NCBI GenBank assembly: GCA_022448945.1
Contig: JAKVCV010000013.1
Coordinates: 121,455-185,454 of the forward strand
Length of the DNA: 64,000 nt
Direction: 5' to 3'
From: Saprospiraceae bacterium
GTDB taxonomy: Bacteria > Bacteroidota > Bacteroidia > Chitinophagales > Saprospiraceae
The position numbers and the translations under genes were made by a program. The notes beneath the pieces are model-generated. The model had not been told where the DNA came from. It did no database searches and saw nothing but the letters and a program-made list of their open reading frames with translations. Below, one piece after another: positions 10,171-20,150 of the stretch (its first letter is position 1; the number at the start of each line of letters is the position of its first letter).

Positions 10171-13100
10171 TTATTCAAATTCAATTATCAAGTCATCTTG
10201 TCCAACCATTGTTTTTTCAGGTAAGTGGATCTTTTTTATAACTCCTCCTATAGTTGCAGTAATTGTACTTTCCATTTTCATTGCCTCTATGATAAATAAA
10301 GGAGTATTAGAGACTACATTATCACCCTCTTTCACTAGTATTTGTGATAGACTTCCTTGAAGAGGGGCACCAATTTCTTTTTCACCAATAGCTTTTCGAT
10401 GTACTATTTTTTCAGTTTCAATTGTGTTATCTTGAATTCTTACTGATCTAGTTTGTCCGTTTAATTCAAAAGTAACATGTCGCATACCTTCTTTATCAGG
10501 AACAGAACAGGAGATATAACGTATTAAAATATTTTTACCACTGCCAATTTCAACAATTGTTTCTTCATTTTGTTTTAAACCATAGAAAAAGGGAACAGTA
10601 GGGAGGTGTTGAACAGCATTATATTTTTTGTAGTGATTATAAAATTGTTCAAAAACCTTTGGGTATAATTTGTAAGACAAAAAATCAAGCTCTGTACAGA
10701 ATGTGTCATATTCTTTTTGAAAAGCAATAAATTCTTCCTCAAAATTTATAGGGGATAGGTGTGCATTAGGTCGTTCTGTGAAAGCTAATTCTTCTTTCAG
10801 TACCATTTTTTGAAGTTTTTCAGGGAAACCACCATGAGGTTGACCTAGATTACCCCTAAAAAATGATTTCACACTATCAGGAAAATCAATTTTGTTACCT
10901 TCATTAAGAATATCTTCTTTACTATAGCCATTAGAGGTCATAAACATTGCCATGTCACCTACAACTTTTGAGGAGGGAGTAACCTTAATTAGGTCCCCGA
11001 ATAGGTTGTTTACAATGCCATAATTTTCTTTTATCTTTTCGAATTGTTCTTCAAGACCAAGACCTCTTGCCTGAGGACGTAGGTTAGAATATTGGCCTCC
11101 TGGAATTTCATGTTCATACACTTCGGCAGTTCCAGCTTTTAACTCACATTCAAATGGATAATAATATTCACGTACAGATTCCCAATAGTTTGAAAATTCA
11201 TTTAGCGAGTTTATATTTAAATTACTCTTCCGTTCATGAAATTTTAACATACTTGCTATTGAGTTAAAATTTGGTTGAGATGTTAAACCAGACATTGAAC
11301 TTAATGCTACGTCGACTACATCTACTCCGGCTTCTATAGCTTTAAGATAAGTTGCAGACTGAATTGAAGAAGTATCATGAGTATGGAGGTGAATTGGAAG
11401 GTCAACAGCTTTTTTTAATCCTGTGATCAATTGTTCAGCAGCATAGGGTTGGAGCAATCCAGCCATGTCTTTAATACATAAAATATGCGCTCCTTCATCT
11501 TCCAATTGTCTAGCCAGATCTAGATAATATTGAAGTGTAAATTTTGTTTTAGTAGGATCATTTATATCACCTGTATAGCATATGCATGCTTCAGCAAGTG
11601 AGTTTGTACGTTCTCTGACTGTCCGTATGCTTACTTTCATTGCTTCAACCCAATTGAGTGAATCAAAGATGCGAAATATATCAATACCTGTTTCTGCAGC
11701 TTTTTCAATAAATTTTTCTACAAGATTATCAGGATAAGCAGTATAACCTACAGCATTAGAGCCACGCAATAACATTTGTAACAAGGTATTTGGCATTGCT
11801 TGGCGTAGTAGTTTTAAGCGTTCCCATGGACATTCTTTCAAGAATCTTAGGCAAACATCAAAAGTTGCACCACCCCAGACTTCCATTGAGAAAATATCAG
11901 GATTATTTTTAGCAAAACTTTCTGCAACTTTCATCATATCATGTGTACGTACACGTGTAGCCAATAAGGATTGATGTGCATCTCTAAAAGTAGTATCAGT
12001 ATATTGTATTGCTTTTTCGTTTTTAAGCCATTGTACGAAGCCATCTCTACCAAGTTCTGTAAGTCGGTCTTTTGTGCCCTTTCCATAGGGTGCAGATTTA
12101 GAGAAAGTAGGAACCACAGGTTTGAGAAACACTTTATTTTTATCCACGAACTTAACGTCACTATTTCCATTTACAATGACATTTCCTAAATAGTAGAGCA
12201 TTTTTGTACCTCTATCTTGTCTGCGTCCAGGTGCTTGTAGCAAATGGGGATTGGAATCAATAAAGGTAACAGTTGTTTTACCAGCCTGAAAAGTCTCATT
12301 TTTAAGGACATTTAGTAAAAAAGGGATGTTTGTTTTTACACCCCGAATCCTATATTCTCTTAATGCGCGATGGAGACGACCAGATGCCCCTTTAAGTGTT
12401 CTTCCCCAAGCTGTTACTTTTACTAGCATACTATCAAAGAAAGGAGATATCTTGGCCCCTGTAAATGCTGAACCTGCATCCAGTCTGATACCAAAACCTG
12501 CCGCATTTCTATAGGCGATTAGTTGTCCGTAATCAGGTTTAAATCCTTCTGCTGGGTCTTCGGTAGTAATACGACATTGAATTGCATATCCTAAAGTCGT
12601 CACATCGTTCTGATGACAAATATAAATTTGAGGATGAGAAAGTTCAAACCCCATTGATATTAAAATCTGTGAGCGTACAATATCTATTCCTGTAATTTGC
12701 TCAGTAATTGTATGTTCAACCTGTATGCGAGGATTAACTTCAATGAAATAAATATTTTCATTATTATCTACCAAAAACTCTACAGTACCTGCATTGCTAT
12801 AATTTACATGTTTTGCTATTTTAAGAGAATATTTATATAGAGCATCTTTTGTTTTTTGACTTAGGGTTGCAGAAGGGGCTACTTCAACTACTTTTTGAAA
12901 CCTTCTTTGCAAAGAGCAATCCCTTTCATACAAATGTACTAGGTTGCCATAATTATCTCCTAAAATCTGAACTTCAATATGCTTGGGAGAATCAATATAT
13001 TTTTCAATAAAGACTGTATCATCTCCAAATGCTGTTTTTGCTTCTCCTCTGGCTTCTCCAAAAGCTTTAATAAGTTCATTATCATTATATACAATACGCA

Positions 13101-13626
13101 TTCCTCTTCCTCCTCCTCCTGAAGCAGCCTTAATCATAATTGGGTATCCAATCCGATTAGCTTCAGTACGAGCAATTGATACATCTGTCAGTTTTTCCCT
13201 GCTATCTTCTATTAATGGAACTTCTAAATTTCTAGCAATGATTTTTGCATCTACTTTATTCCCTAATTTTTGCATTGCTTCAGGACTAGGACCTACGAAG
13301 ATAATTCCTTCTTCTTTACATCTGCTAGCAAACTGTACATTTTCTGATAAAAAGCCATAACCAGGATGAATTGCTTCTACATTATTCTCTAATGCTATAC
13401 TTATAATTTCTTCAATATCCAAATAAGGCTTTAGGGGGTTGTCGTCAGTACCTACCTGATATGCTTCATCAGCTTTGTAGCGATGCAATGAATAACGATC
13501 TTCGTGCGTATAAATAGCAACTGTTCTAAGTTCAAGTTCAGAAGCTGCACGAAGTATGCGTATAGCAATTTCTCCTCTGTTGGCAACCAATAACTTTTGA
13601 AAGCGATTGTGTTGTGGCGTTTTCAT
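10171..13626 (-). CDS. pyc: Pyruvate carboxylase
   Basis: Biotin carboxylase domain (LLVANRGEIAIRILRAA; ASGGGGRGMR), carboxyltransferase (TTFRDAHQSLLATRVRT), biotinyl motif EAMKME; 1151 aa. Confidence 0.97.
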   Translation of the reverse strand: MKTPQHNRFQKLLVANRGEIAIRILRAASELELRTVAIYTHEDRYSLHRYKADEAYQVGTDDNPLKPYLDIEEIISIALENNVEAIHPGYGFLSENVQFASRCKEEGIIFVGPSPEAMQKLGNKVDAKIIARNLEVPLIEDSREKLTDVSIARTEANRIGYPIMIKAASGGGGRGMRIVYNDNELIKAFGEARGEAKTAFGDDTVFIEKYIDSPKHIEVQILGDNYGNLVHLYERDCSLQRRFQKVVEVAPSATLSQKTKDALYKYSLKIAKHVNYSNAGTVEFLVDNNENIYFIEVNPRIQVEHTITEQITGIDIVRSQILISMGFELSHPQIYICHQNDVTTLGYAIQCRITTEDPAEGFKPDYGQLIAYRNAAGFGIRLDAGSAFTGAKISPFFDSMLVKVTAWGRTLKGASGRLHRALREYRIRGVKTNIPFLLNVLKNETFQAGKTTVTFIDSNPHLLQAPGRRQDRGTKMLYYLGNVIVNGNSDVKFVDKNKVFLKPVVPTFSKSAPYGKGTKDRLTELGRDGFVQWLKNEKAIQYTDTTFRDAHQSLLATRVRTHDMMKVAESFAKNNPDIFSMEVWGGATFDVCLRFLKECPWERLKLLRQAMPNTLLQMLLRGSNAVGYTAYPDNLVEKFIEKAAETGIDIFRIFDSLNWVEAMKVSIRTVRERTNSLAEACICYTGDINDPTKTKFTLQYYLDLARQLEDEGAHILCIKDMAGLLQPYAAEQLITGLKKAVDLPIHLHTHDTSSIQSATYLKAIEAGVDVVDVALSSMSGLTSQPNFNSIASMLKFHERKSNLNINSLNEFSNYWESVREYYYPFECELKAGTAEVYEHEIPGGQYSNLRPQARGLGLEEQFEKIKENYGIVNNLFGDLIKVTPSSKVVGDMAMFMTSNGYSKEDILNEGNKIDFPDSVKSFFRGNLGQPHGGFPEKLQKMVLKEELAFTERPNAHLSPINFEEEFIAFQKEYDTFCTELDFLSYKLYPKVFEQFYNHYKKYNAVQHLPTVPFFYGLKQNEETIVEIGSGKNILIRYISCSVPDKEGMRHVTFELNGQTRSVRIQDNTIETEKIVHRKAIGEKEIGAPLQGSLSQILVKEGDNVVSNTPLFIIEAMKMESTITATIGGVIKKIHLPEKTMVGQDDLIIEFE

Positions 13627-13790
13627 TTATTTTTCTTTTTGGATATCTAGTGAAGTTTCTCTGTTTGTGAAAAATAATTTTTCTGCTTCAAAGATATAAA
13701 TGTATTCGAATAAAAAAAGAGCATTTAGGCTTCTTTTTAGAAGTATATGATAGGTTTTACTATAAGTATTATTTATAAAATAAAAAATAT

Positions 13791-13830
13791 AAAAAGCCAT
13801 GCTCTAATATGATATAGAGCATGGCTTTTT
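13791..13830 (-). terminator. Rho-independent terminator downstream of the DUF2795-like gene
   Basis: AAAAAGCCATGCTCTA-atatgata-TAGAGCATGGCTTTTT. Confidence 0.9.
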
Positions 13831-13864
13831 GCGGATTCATGTAATAATTGTTATATATAAAATA

Positions 13865-14086
13865 TTAGTACTCGTCTTCAGGGAAAAAGAAATCTGATTT
13901 AGTTGGGAAGTCCGCCCAAATATCTTCAATGCCCTCATAGAGTTCACCTTCGTCTTCAAGTGCCTGAAGGTTTTCAATAACTTCAATAGGTGCACCTGAA
14001 CGAATAGCGTAATCAATTAATTCATCACGGGTAGCAGGCCAAGGAGCATCTTGTAAATGTGATGCGAGTTCTAAAGTCCAATACAT
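13865..14086 (-). CDS. DUF2795-like small protein
   Basis: 'YWTLELASHLQDAPWPATRDELIDYAIRSGAPIEVIENLQALEDEGELYEGIEDIWADFP'. Confidence 0.8.
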   Translation of the reverse strand: MYWTLELASHLQDAPWPATRDELIDYAIRSGAPIEVIENLQALEDEGELYEGIEDIWADFPTKSDFFFPEDEY

Positions 14087-14323
14087 ATTTGTTTTTATTT
14101 CAATTTGGTGATTCTATATTTATTCAGCTTTTAAATTCGTGCAAATTTAAAAATATAATTAGAAATTGTATAAACAAACGTATTTTATTTTTAAAGGTTG
14201 CTTTTTTTAAATTATTTAATGAAATTATTGGAACGCTTCTGGTAACTGAATTCAGTAAATTGAGTATGATTTTATATTATTTTTGTCTATTTTTTTTTCA
14301 TTATACTACTTATATAAAAACAA

Positions 14324-14356
14324 AAAAGAACATTGGAATAATTCCAATATTCTTTT
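14324..14356 (-). terminator. Hairpin with U-rich flank, terminator-like
   Basis: AAAAGAA-c-ATTGGA-ATAAT-TCCAAT-a-TTCTTTT; the flank is more T-rich on the minus strand. Confidence 0.6.
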
Positions 14357-14540
14357 AATGTATAAAAACGGGTTGGCCTTTTCCCCCGAGCAGACCAACC
14401 CTTATTAGGTCTGATTACCCCACCAAACCTAAGCTCTTATATATAGATTATATAGGATGTATAAATCCTTTATTTCTAAAAAATATTTCTCGACTTTTGA
14501 ACTGTTTCACTATAAAGGTCTCAAATTTTTATTTTTTTTG
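14357..14540 (-). ncRNA. Candidate structured ncRNA (class and exact ends unknown; minus strand favoured)
   Basis: GC-rich island 14369-14432 inside a roughly 950 bp AT-rich intergenic region: stems GGGTTGG(14370-76)/CCAACCC(14395-401) and TTAGGT(14405-10)/ACCTAA(14427-32), plus the alternative stem CAGACC(14391-96)/GGTCTG(14408-13). A terminator-like hairpin lies at the minus-strand 3' side. Confidence 0.45.
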
Positions 14541-15042
14541 CAAAAATAAAGGTGTTTATTTTTAATATTTTTTTAATTAAGTATTTGATTTTGAACTTAA
14601 TATATTGATATTCAGCAACTAAATTGATAATCATAGTGCTGTTTTCATCTTTTTAAACAAATGAATATCAATAGTTAATACATATTAAATATAATAATTA
14701 ATAAACAGATATTCTTCTTGATTAATGCAAATTGAATACAAAATATAATAGTTTTTTTCTATATATTACTCCTATCTGATTTTTATTTATTAATCGCATT
14801 CATCACTAATTGTTATTCTGGTAGAATCTATTTTTATACCAATATCTGATTATATTACAGATTATCACAGGTTTTAATATTTTCAATATTGAACTATTTA
14901 AAGTATGATAATTTTTAATATTGGGCATTTCAACCTTTTAGAATAGAACTAGTTCATTAAGATGTATTTAGATTTTACCTTAATAATTTTTTATTCGAAT
15001 AAAAATAAATGAGATGAAAAATATGAACGGAGTAGAGGATTA

Positions 15043-16332
15043 TTATGAATCAATTTCATATTGTCTGATCTTCCTATATAATGTTCGTTCAGAAATGCCT
15101 AATTCTTTAGCTGCTTCTTTTCGTCTGCCTTTATGTTTAGTCAGCGCTTTTTTAATTAGTTCCTGTTCCATATCCTCAATGGATAAAGATTCTTCTATCT
15201 CTTCTACATCACTAAATTTATTTCCACTAGTAGAGGGGGTATTAATTATTATGGGTGAAGTTTTATTATGCTCATCATCAAAAGAGTTGTCATATTCATT
15301 TTGTTCAAAGTCTTTCTGATCTTGAGAATTAAAAGTAGGAATTGAAGATAAAGTAGAGGGATTAGAATGTGTAGTAGGATTTGGCATTTGTAGATTATTG
15401 GTTTGTGCCAATTCTGTAATTAGAGATTTTAGATCCCCTAAATCTTTCTTCATTTCATATAGGAATTTATATAAAATTTCTCTTTCGTAAAAACTAGAGT
15501 TATCAGAGGATTTATTTGATTGGTTGGTCAATGCGGGTAAATTACGATTTAATGCATTTGGTATAAATTCTAGTAATTCTTCAGCAGAGACTAACTTTGT
15601 TTCGGATAGCGCAGAAATTTGTTCAGCTATGTTTTTTAGTTCTCTTATATTTCCAGGCCAGCTATAATTTTCTAGAAGTAATTGAGCCTTTTCGTCTAGC
15701 CTTATAGGATCTGTCTTATATCTTTCTGCAAATTCTGATGCAAATTTTCTAAAAAGAATATGAATATCCATTGGGCGTTCTTTTAATAAAGGTACTTTGA
15801 TAGGTACAGTACTTAATCTATAGTAAAGATCTTCTCTGAATTTACCTTTTTTAACAGCTTCCAGAAGATTTATATTAGTTGCTGTAATTATCCTAACATC
15901 TGTTTTTTCTACTTTATTAGAGCCCATCTTTACAAATTCTCCATGCTCCAAAACCCTTAAAAGAAATTGTTGTAAACGTTGTGGCATTTCACCAATTTCA
16001 TCCAAGAAAATTGTTCCACCATTAAGTGATTCAAAATAGCCTTTTCTTTCGGTAGTAGCTCCGGTAAAGGCATTTTTGGTGTGTCCAAAAAGTTCAGAGT
16101 AAAGTGTACTCTCGGGCAATGCACCACAATTGATTGCTATAAAGTTTTGATGTTTTCGACCAGATAAACTATGAATTATTTTAGAAAAGGATTCTTTCCC
16201 TACACCCGATGCACCTACGATTAGGACAGTAAGATCAGTAGGCGCTACCTGTATTGCAGTTTTTAGCGCATGATTTAATGAAGCTGAGTTGCCAATTATA
16301 CCAAATCTTTGTTTTACTGTTTGCAGATTCAT
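15043..16332 (-). CDS. Sigma-54-dependent transcriptional regulator without an N-terminal receiver domain
   Basis: AAA+ core 'GASGVGKESFSKIIH', 'ELFGHTKNAFTGATTERKGYFESLNGGTIFLDEIGE', C-terminal Fis-type HTH 'GRRKEAAKELGISERTLYRKIRQY'. Confidence 0.92.
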   Translation of the reverse strand: MNLQTVKQRFGIIGNSASLNHALKTAIQVAPTDLTVLIVGASGVGKESFSKIIHSLSGRKHQNFIAINCGALPESTLYSELFGHTKNAFTGATTERKGYFESLNGGTIFLDEIGEMPQRLQQFLLRVLEHGEFVKMGSNKVEKTDVRIITATNINLLEAVKKGKFREDLYYRLSTVPIKVPLLKERPMDIHILFRKFASEFAERYKTDPIRLDEKAQLLLENYSWPGNIRELKNIAEQISALSETKLVSAEELLEFIPNALNRNLPALTNQSNKSSDNSSFYEREILYKFLYEMKKDLGDLKSLITELAQTNNLQMPNPTTHSNPSTLSSIPTFNSQDQKDFEQNEYDNSFDDEHNKTSPIIINTPSTSGNKFSDVEEIEESLSIEDMEQELIKKALTKHKGRRKEAAKELGISERTLYRKIRQYEIDS

Positions 16333-16412
16333 AGGCTATTAATAAAAATTCATAATTACTTAATCGCAAATATAAAAAATATAACCTCAAATTTTATTAG
16401 ATAGATTAATTT

Positions 16413-17798
16413 TTAGGGTCTAATCCCTCCAATAATACAGGTAAAAATTGCAGCCATTTTAATTTGTGGGGGAGCATTTTTCATGTTATCTGAAATATTC
16501 CAGGATTTCCAGGCATCATCCCCCGACCATTTTGTATTCACTGTCATTTGGCCATATTTAGAAGTGATATTCCAGGATTTCCAGGCATCATCCCCCGACC
16601 ATTTTGTTTGTACCTCTAAATTACCAAATTTTGAATCAATATTCCAGGATTTCCAGGCATCATCCCCCGACCATTTTGTTTTAATAGTTATCTTTCCTTC
16701 CGAAGTGTTAAAGTTCCAGGATTTCCAAGCATCATCACTTGACCACTGAGTTTCAACAGACCAATGTGGTCCATTGGTGTTTATATTCCAGGATTTCCAA
16801 GCATCATCCCCCGACCACTTAGTTGACATTGTCCAAGTTCCAATATTGGTGTTTATATTCCAGGATTTCCAGGCATCATCCCCCGACCATTTTGTAGCAA
16901 TATAACTTATTTTAATATCAGGTGGGCTTGCATCTATTTCTTTTCCCTTTGAAGATTGAGAAATTGTATGAATTACTTTATTGCCAGCATAAATTGTTTC
17001 TCCTGGACGACAACGTAATTCCTTAGAACTTTTACCTCTAATAGTGATTCTACTGTCTGTCACTTTATTAGCTGTTTCTAAATATATAGATACATTAAAA
17101 TTGGAGTTATTAGTAAGGGTCAAATTAATAAAATCAGATGAAGCATTGTATTTATCAATTAATTTTTGTTCCTCTGCAGCTAATCGTGCTGCTTCTTTTT
17201 CTTTTGCAATGCGTTCTTTTTCTTTTTCTTCTTCCAGGAGTCGTTCTTTTTCTTTCATTTGGTCTAATAGAATTTGGTATTTTCCTTTACCATTTGAAAG
17301 ATCTAAAATTAATTTACCAGTTACAAGCTCGCGTTGAGTAATAGAAACCTCAAATTCATGTTTTTGAGTTTCTAGATTTTTTATAAAGTTTATAAAATTA
17401 AAATGATTTGGATTGTCAAGATTCATTTGCTCTGGAATAAATTCAAAGCATAAATATTTTTGTGATTTCTTCGACTCATCAATAGGTACATCCCATATGA
17501 ATTTCTTATTATTATCATCAATAAGTTTAAATGTCATACTAAACGATTCTGAGTCTACTCCTGCATTGAATTTTAAGCGACTAAAAATCTGTTTCATATA
17601 GATTGTGCCATATATAATTTCATTAGAATTAAACGTTTTTTTTCCTTTTACATCCTTCTTTTTCGAAGCATTATTTATCTCTGAAGTAAATATTATAGAT
17701 CCTGATTCTGCAATTGAGCTTATTAAATTCTCCAATTGGCCGAAGGTTAAAGAATTCAGGAGAAGGCAGAATGTACAAATAAGAACATTTTTTTTCAT
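16413..17798 (-). CDS. Secreted protein with coiled/charged segment and six tandem 24-aa Trp-rich repeats
   Basis: Signal peptide MKKNVLICTFCLLLNSLTFGQ; repeats 'TKWSGDDAWKSWNI...' x6. Confidence 0.85.
   Translation of the reverse strand: MKKNVLICTFCLLLNSLTFGQLENLISSIAESGSIIFTSEINNASKKKDVKGKKTFNSNEIIYGTIYMKQIFSRLKFNAGVDSESFSMTFKLIDDNNKKFIWDVPIDESKKSQKYLCFEFIPEQMNLDNPNHFNFINFIKNLETQKHEFEVSITQRELVTGKLILDLSNGKGKYQILLDQMKEKERLLEEEKEKERIAKEKEAARLAAEEQKLIDKYNASSDFINLTLTNNSNFNVSIYLETANKVTDSRITIRGKSSKELRCRPGETIYAGNKVIHTISQSSKGKEIDASPPDIKISYIATKWSGDDAWKSWNINTNIGTWTMSTKWSGDDAWKSWNINTNGPHWSVETQWSSDDAWKSWNFNTSEGKITIKTKWSGDDAWKSWNIDSKFGNLEVQTKWSGDDAWKSWNITSKYGQMTVNTKWSGDDAWKSWNISDNMKNAPPQIKMAAIFTCIIGGIRP
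16464..16895 (-). repeat. In-frame tandem repeat, 6 x 72 bp (24 aa)
   Basis: CCAGGATTTCC anchor at 16500, 16572, 16644, 16716, 16788 and 16860: exactly 72 bp spacing. Confidence 0.95.
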
Positions 17799-18064
17799 TT
17801 CAATTTATTTTAATTTTTTTACGAATTACATATAATTTTGTGACTGATATGTTAATTTATAAAACTTTGTAAAGCTGATATTATTTCAAAAACATAGAAG
17901 ATGTTGTTCTTTTTAATTGAATAATTTTAATAGATTAATATTTATATAAAATAATATATTCTTAAATTAAGAATGTTTTGAAGGAGTAGATTAGTTAACT
18001 TTGAAACCAGGAAATAAATTATGGGCTTTCGATTTGTTATATTTTTAATCTTGTTAAGAATTTA

Positions 18065-20077
18065 TTAATTGGCTAATTCATAAAGACCATTTTTGTAGGT
18101 TTTTTCTTTGATTTTTTTTCCTTTTTTATCATAGTATAGCCATAAGCCTTCTTTTTGTCCCAAATCATACATGCCTTTAATACGTATATTGCCATTTTCA
18201 TAGTAAAGAATCCATTCATCTATCTCTAGGCCGTTTTGGTATGTTCCTGTATACCATGTTTTCTCATCTGAAAAATAATAGATAACAGAACCATGGATAA
18301 ATCCATTTTTATAATTTATAATGCTTTCCTTGTTTTCATTTGCATAAAACTCTTCAAATTTTCCGTCTTTTTCACCATTAGTAAAGTTACCTGTAGACTT
18401 TAATTTACCATTTTCGTGGTATGATGTCCATATTCCGGTTTTATAGTTATTAGTGTATTGACCTTTTTCTTTTATCATTCCATTATTATAATAAATAACC
18501 CATTCACCTATTTTATCACCATTTTGATATTTCCCTTTTTCTTTTAGTTTGCCATTCTTATGATATATTTTCTTTTCGTCAAATAAAATACCGTTATTAT
18601 ACTTTTCTTTTTTATATATTTTGCCATTATCATGGTATGTAATAACTTGTCCATCGACCAAGCCATTAATATAGATTTTATTAGATTTTAACTTTCCATT
18701 AGAATGATGATAGGTCCAATGGCCATGTAATTTGCCATCTTTGTAATGACCTTTTTCTTTTAATTTACCATTAGGATAGTGATAGACCCATACACCTTCT
18801 TGATGATCACTAACATATTTACCTTTGTTTTTTAGTTTACCATTTGAGTAATGTGAAGCCCATTGACCATCAATTCTATCTTTGTGATATGTGATTTTAT
18901 GCTCTAATTTACCATTGTCCCAAAAATAATCCCATTCTCCAACAAGGTGGCCATTGTGATACTTCCCTTTTAATTGCAATTTGCCATTTGGGTAATGCAT
19001 AATAGCATCACCATTTAGATTGCCATTTTTAAATGAACATTTGTATTCAATTTTTCCATTACTATGATATGCTAGCCAATGGCCATCTTTATTCCCGTTT
19101 GTAAATTTCCCTTTTTCTTTTAATTTGCCGTTACTATGAAAAGCTGTAAAGGACCCATTTTTTTCTCCATTTATAAAATTACATTTATATGATTCTTTAC
19201 CATTTTCATGGTAATATTCCCAAATACCTTCTTTTAAGTTATTATTATATAAGCCTTTTTCTTTTACTTCTCCATTTTCAAAGTAATGGATCCATTCTCC
19301 GTTTAAATTCCCTTCATTATAATTTGCTTTTTCTTTAATTGCCCCACTTTCGTAATATGATATCCATTCATTATGGGTTTTTCCATTAAAAAAGGATCCT
19401 TTTTCAGCTAATTTGCCATTGCGATAATGAATAGAAAAATCTTCATCAGGAATTCCAACAGTAAAGAACGACTTGATATTAATATTTCCATTGCTGTGAT
19501 ATGTAAGCCATTCCCCGTCTTTTTTACCTTTGAAATATTTACCTATACTTGCAGTTTTTCCATTTGAGAATTTCGAATGCCATTCTCCGTCTTTTTTACC
19601 CATTTTAAATTGACCTGTTCCAGCAATTTTCCCATTTTTATAGTAGGCTTTTTCAGGGCCATCTAAAAAGCCATCAACAAAGAATTCTTCTTCCATAACC
19701 TGGCCATTATGGTAATAGAAAGTAGCTTTCCCATTCTGTTTACCATTTTTGTAAGTTTCAATGTATCTAACTGGACCATTTTTGTAATAGTATTTCCAAG
19801 TATCAATTTTTTTGCCGTAGAGATATTGGCCTTCAGATTCCAAACGGCTATTGCTATGAAAGGTTTTCCATAGACCATTTTTTTTACCTAATGCATATTT
19901 GCCGATGTATTCCTGGTGCTCATTGTTGTAAAATCCAATCCATTCACCATCTTTAGAATCATTAACTAATTGTCCTTCCTCTTTAATCTTACCGTCATTG
20001 TAATATAAAATTGTTGTTTTTTGTGCATAAGAAGAGACCCAAAATAACAAACTTAATAAAGCCAGAATATGTTTCAT
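18065..20077 (-). CDS. Secreted giant MORN_2/YwqK-type repeat protein
   Basis: Signal peptide MKHILALLSLLFWVSSYAQ followed by about 27 units of the type 'NGKLKEKGKYxNGxxxGxWxxYHS'; 72 bp spacing checked between 18765 and 18837. Confidence 0.9.
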   Translation of the reverse strand: MKHILALLSLLFWVSSYAQKTTILYYNDGKIKEEGQLVNDSKDGEWIGFYNNEHQEYIGKYALGKKNGLWKTFHSNSRLESEGQYLYGKKIDTWKYYYKNGPVRYIETYKNGKQNGKATFYYHNGQVMEEEFFVDGFLDGPEKAYYKNGKIAGTGQFKMGKKDGEWHSKFSNGKTASIGKYFKGKKDGEWLTYHSNGNINIKSFFTVGIPDEDFSIHYRNGKLAEKGSFFNGKTHNEWISYYESGAIKEKANYNEGNLNGEWIHYFENGEVKEKGLYNNNLKEGIWEYYHENGKESYKCNFINGEKNGSFTAFHSNGKLKEKGKFTNGNKDGHWLAYHSNGKIEYKCSFKNGNLNGDAIMHYPNGKLQLKGKYHNGHLVGEWDYFWDNGKLEHKITYHKDRIDGQWASHYSNGKLKNKGKYVSDHQEGVWVYHYPNGKLKEKGHYKDGKLHGHWTYHHSNGKLKSNKIYINGLVDGQVITYHDNGKIYKKEKYNNGILFDEKKIYHKNGKLKEKGKYQNGDKIGEWVIYYNNGMIKEKGQYTNNYKTGIWTSYHENGKLKSTGNFTNGEKDGKFEEFYANENKESIINYKNGFIHGSVIYYFSDEKTWYTGTYQNGLEIDEWILYYENGNIRIKGMYDLGQKEGLWLYYDKKGKKIKEKTYKNGLYELAN

Positions 20078-20150
20078 ATTGGGGTTTTTTACATATTAAC
20101 TTAACATAAAATAAATAACATTATATGTGATATGGTTTAATATAGATTTA

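Noticed and set aside
14059-14358. 99 aa plus-strand ORF
   Set aside because: Low-complexity AT-rich translation overlapping a terminator-like hairpin and the start of a minus-strand gene; no domain signal.
16483-16749. Plus-strand ORF with repeated 'FQDFQASSPDHFV'
   Set aside because: It is the antisense reading of the Trp-repeat array, open only because of the repeat composition.
16464-16895. Regularly spaced repeats resembling a CRISPR array
   Set aside because: The repeats are in frame within a coding sequence, the intervening segments encode alternating strand-like residues, and there are no cas genes.
18065-20077. Toxin-antitoxin system, as suggested by the 'YwqK antitoxin' family name
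   Set aside because: The protein is exported and there is no toxin-like partner; the family label is not functional evidence here.
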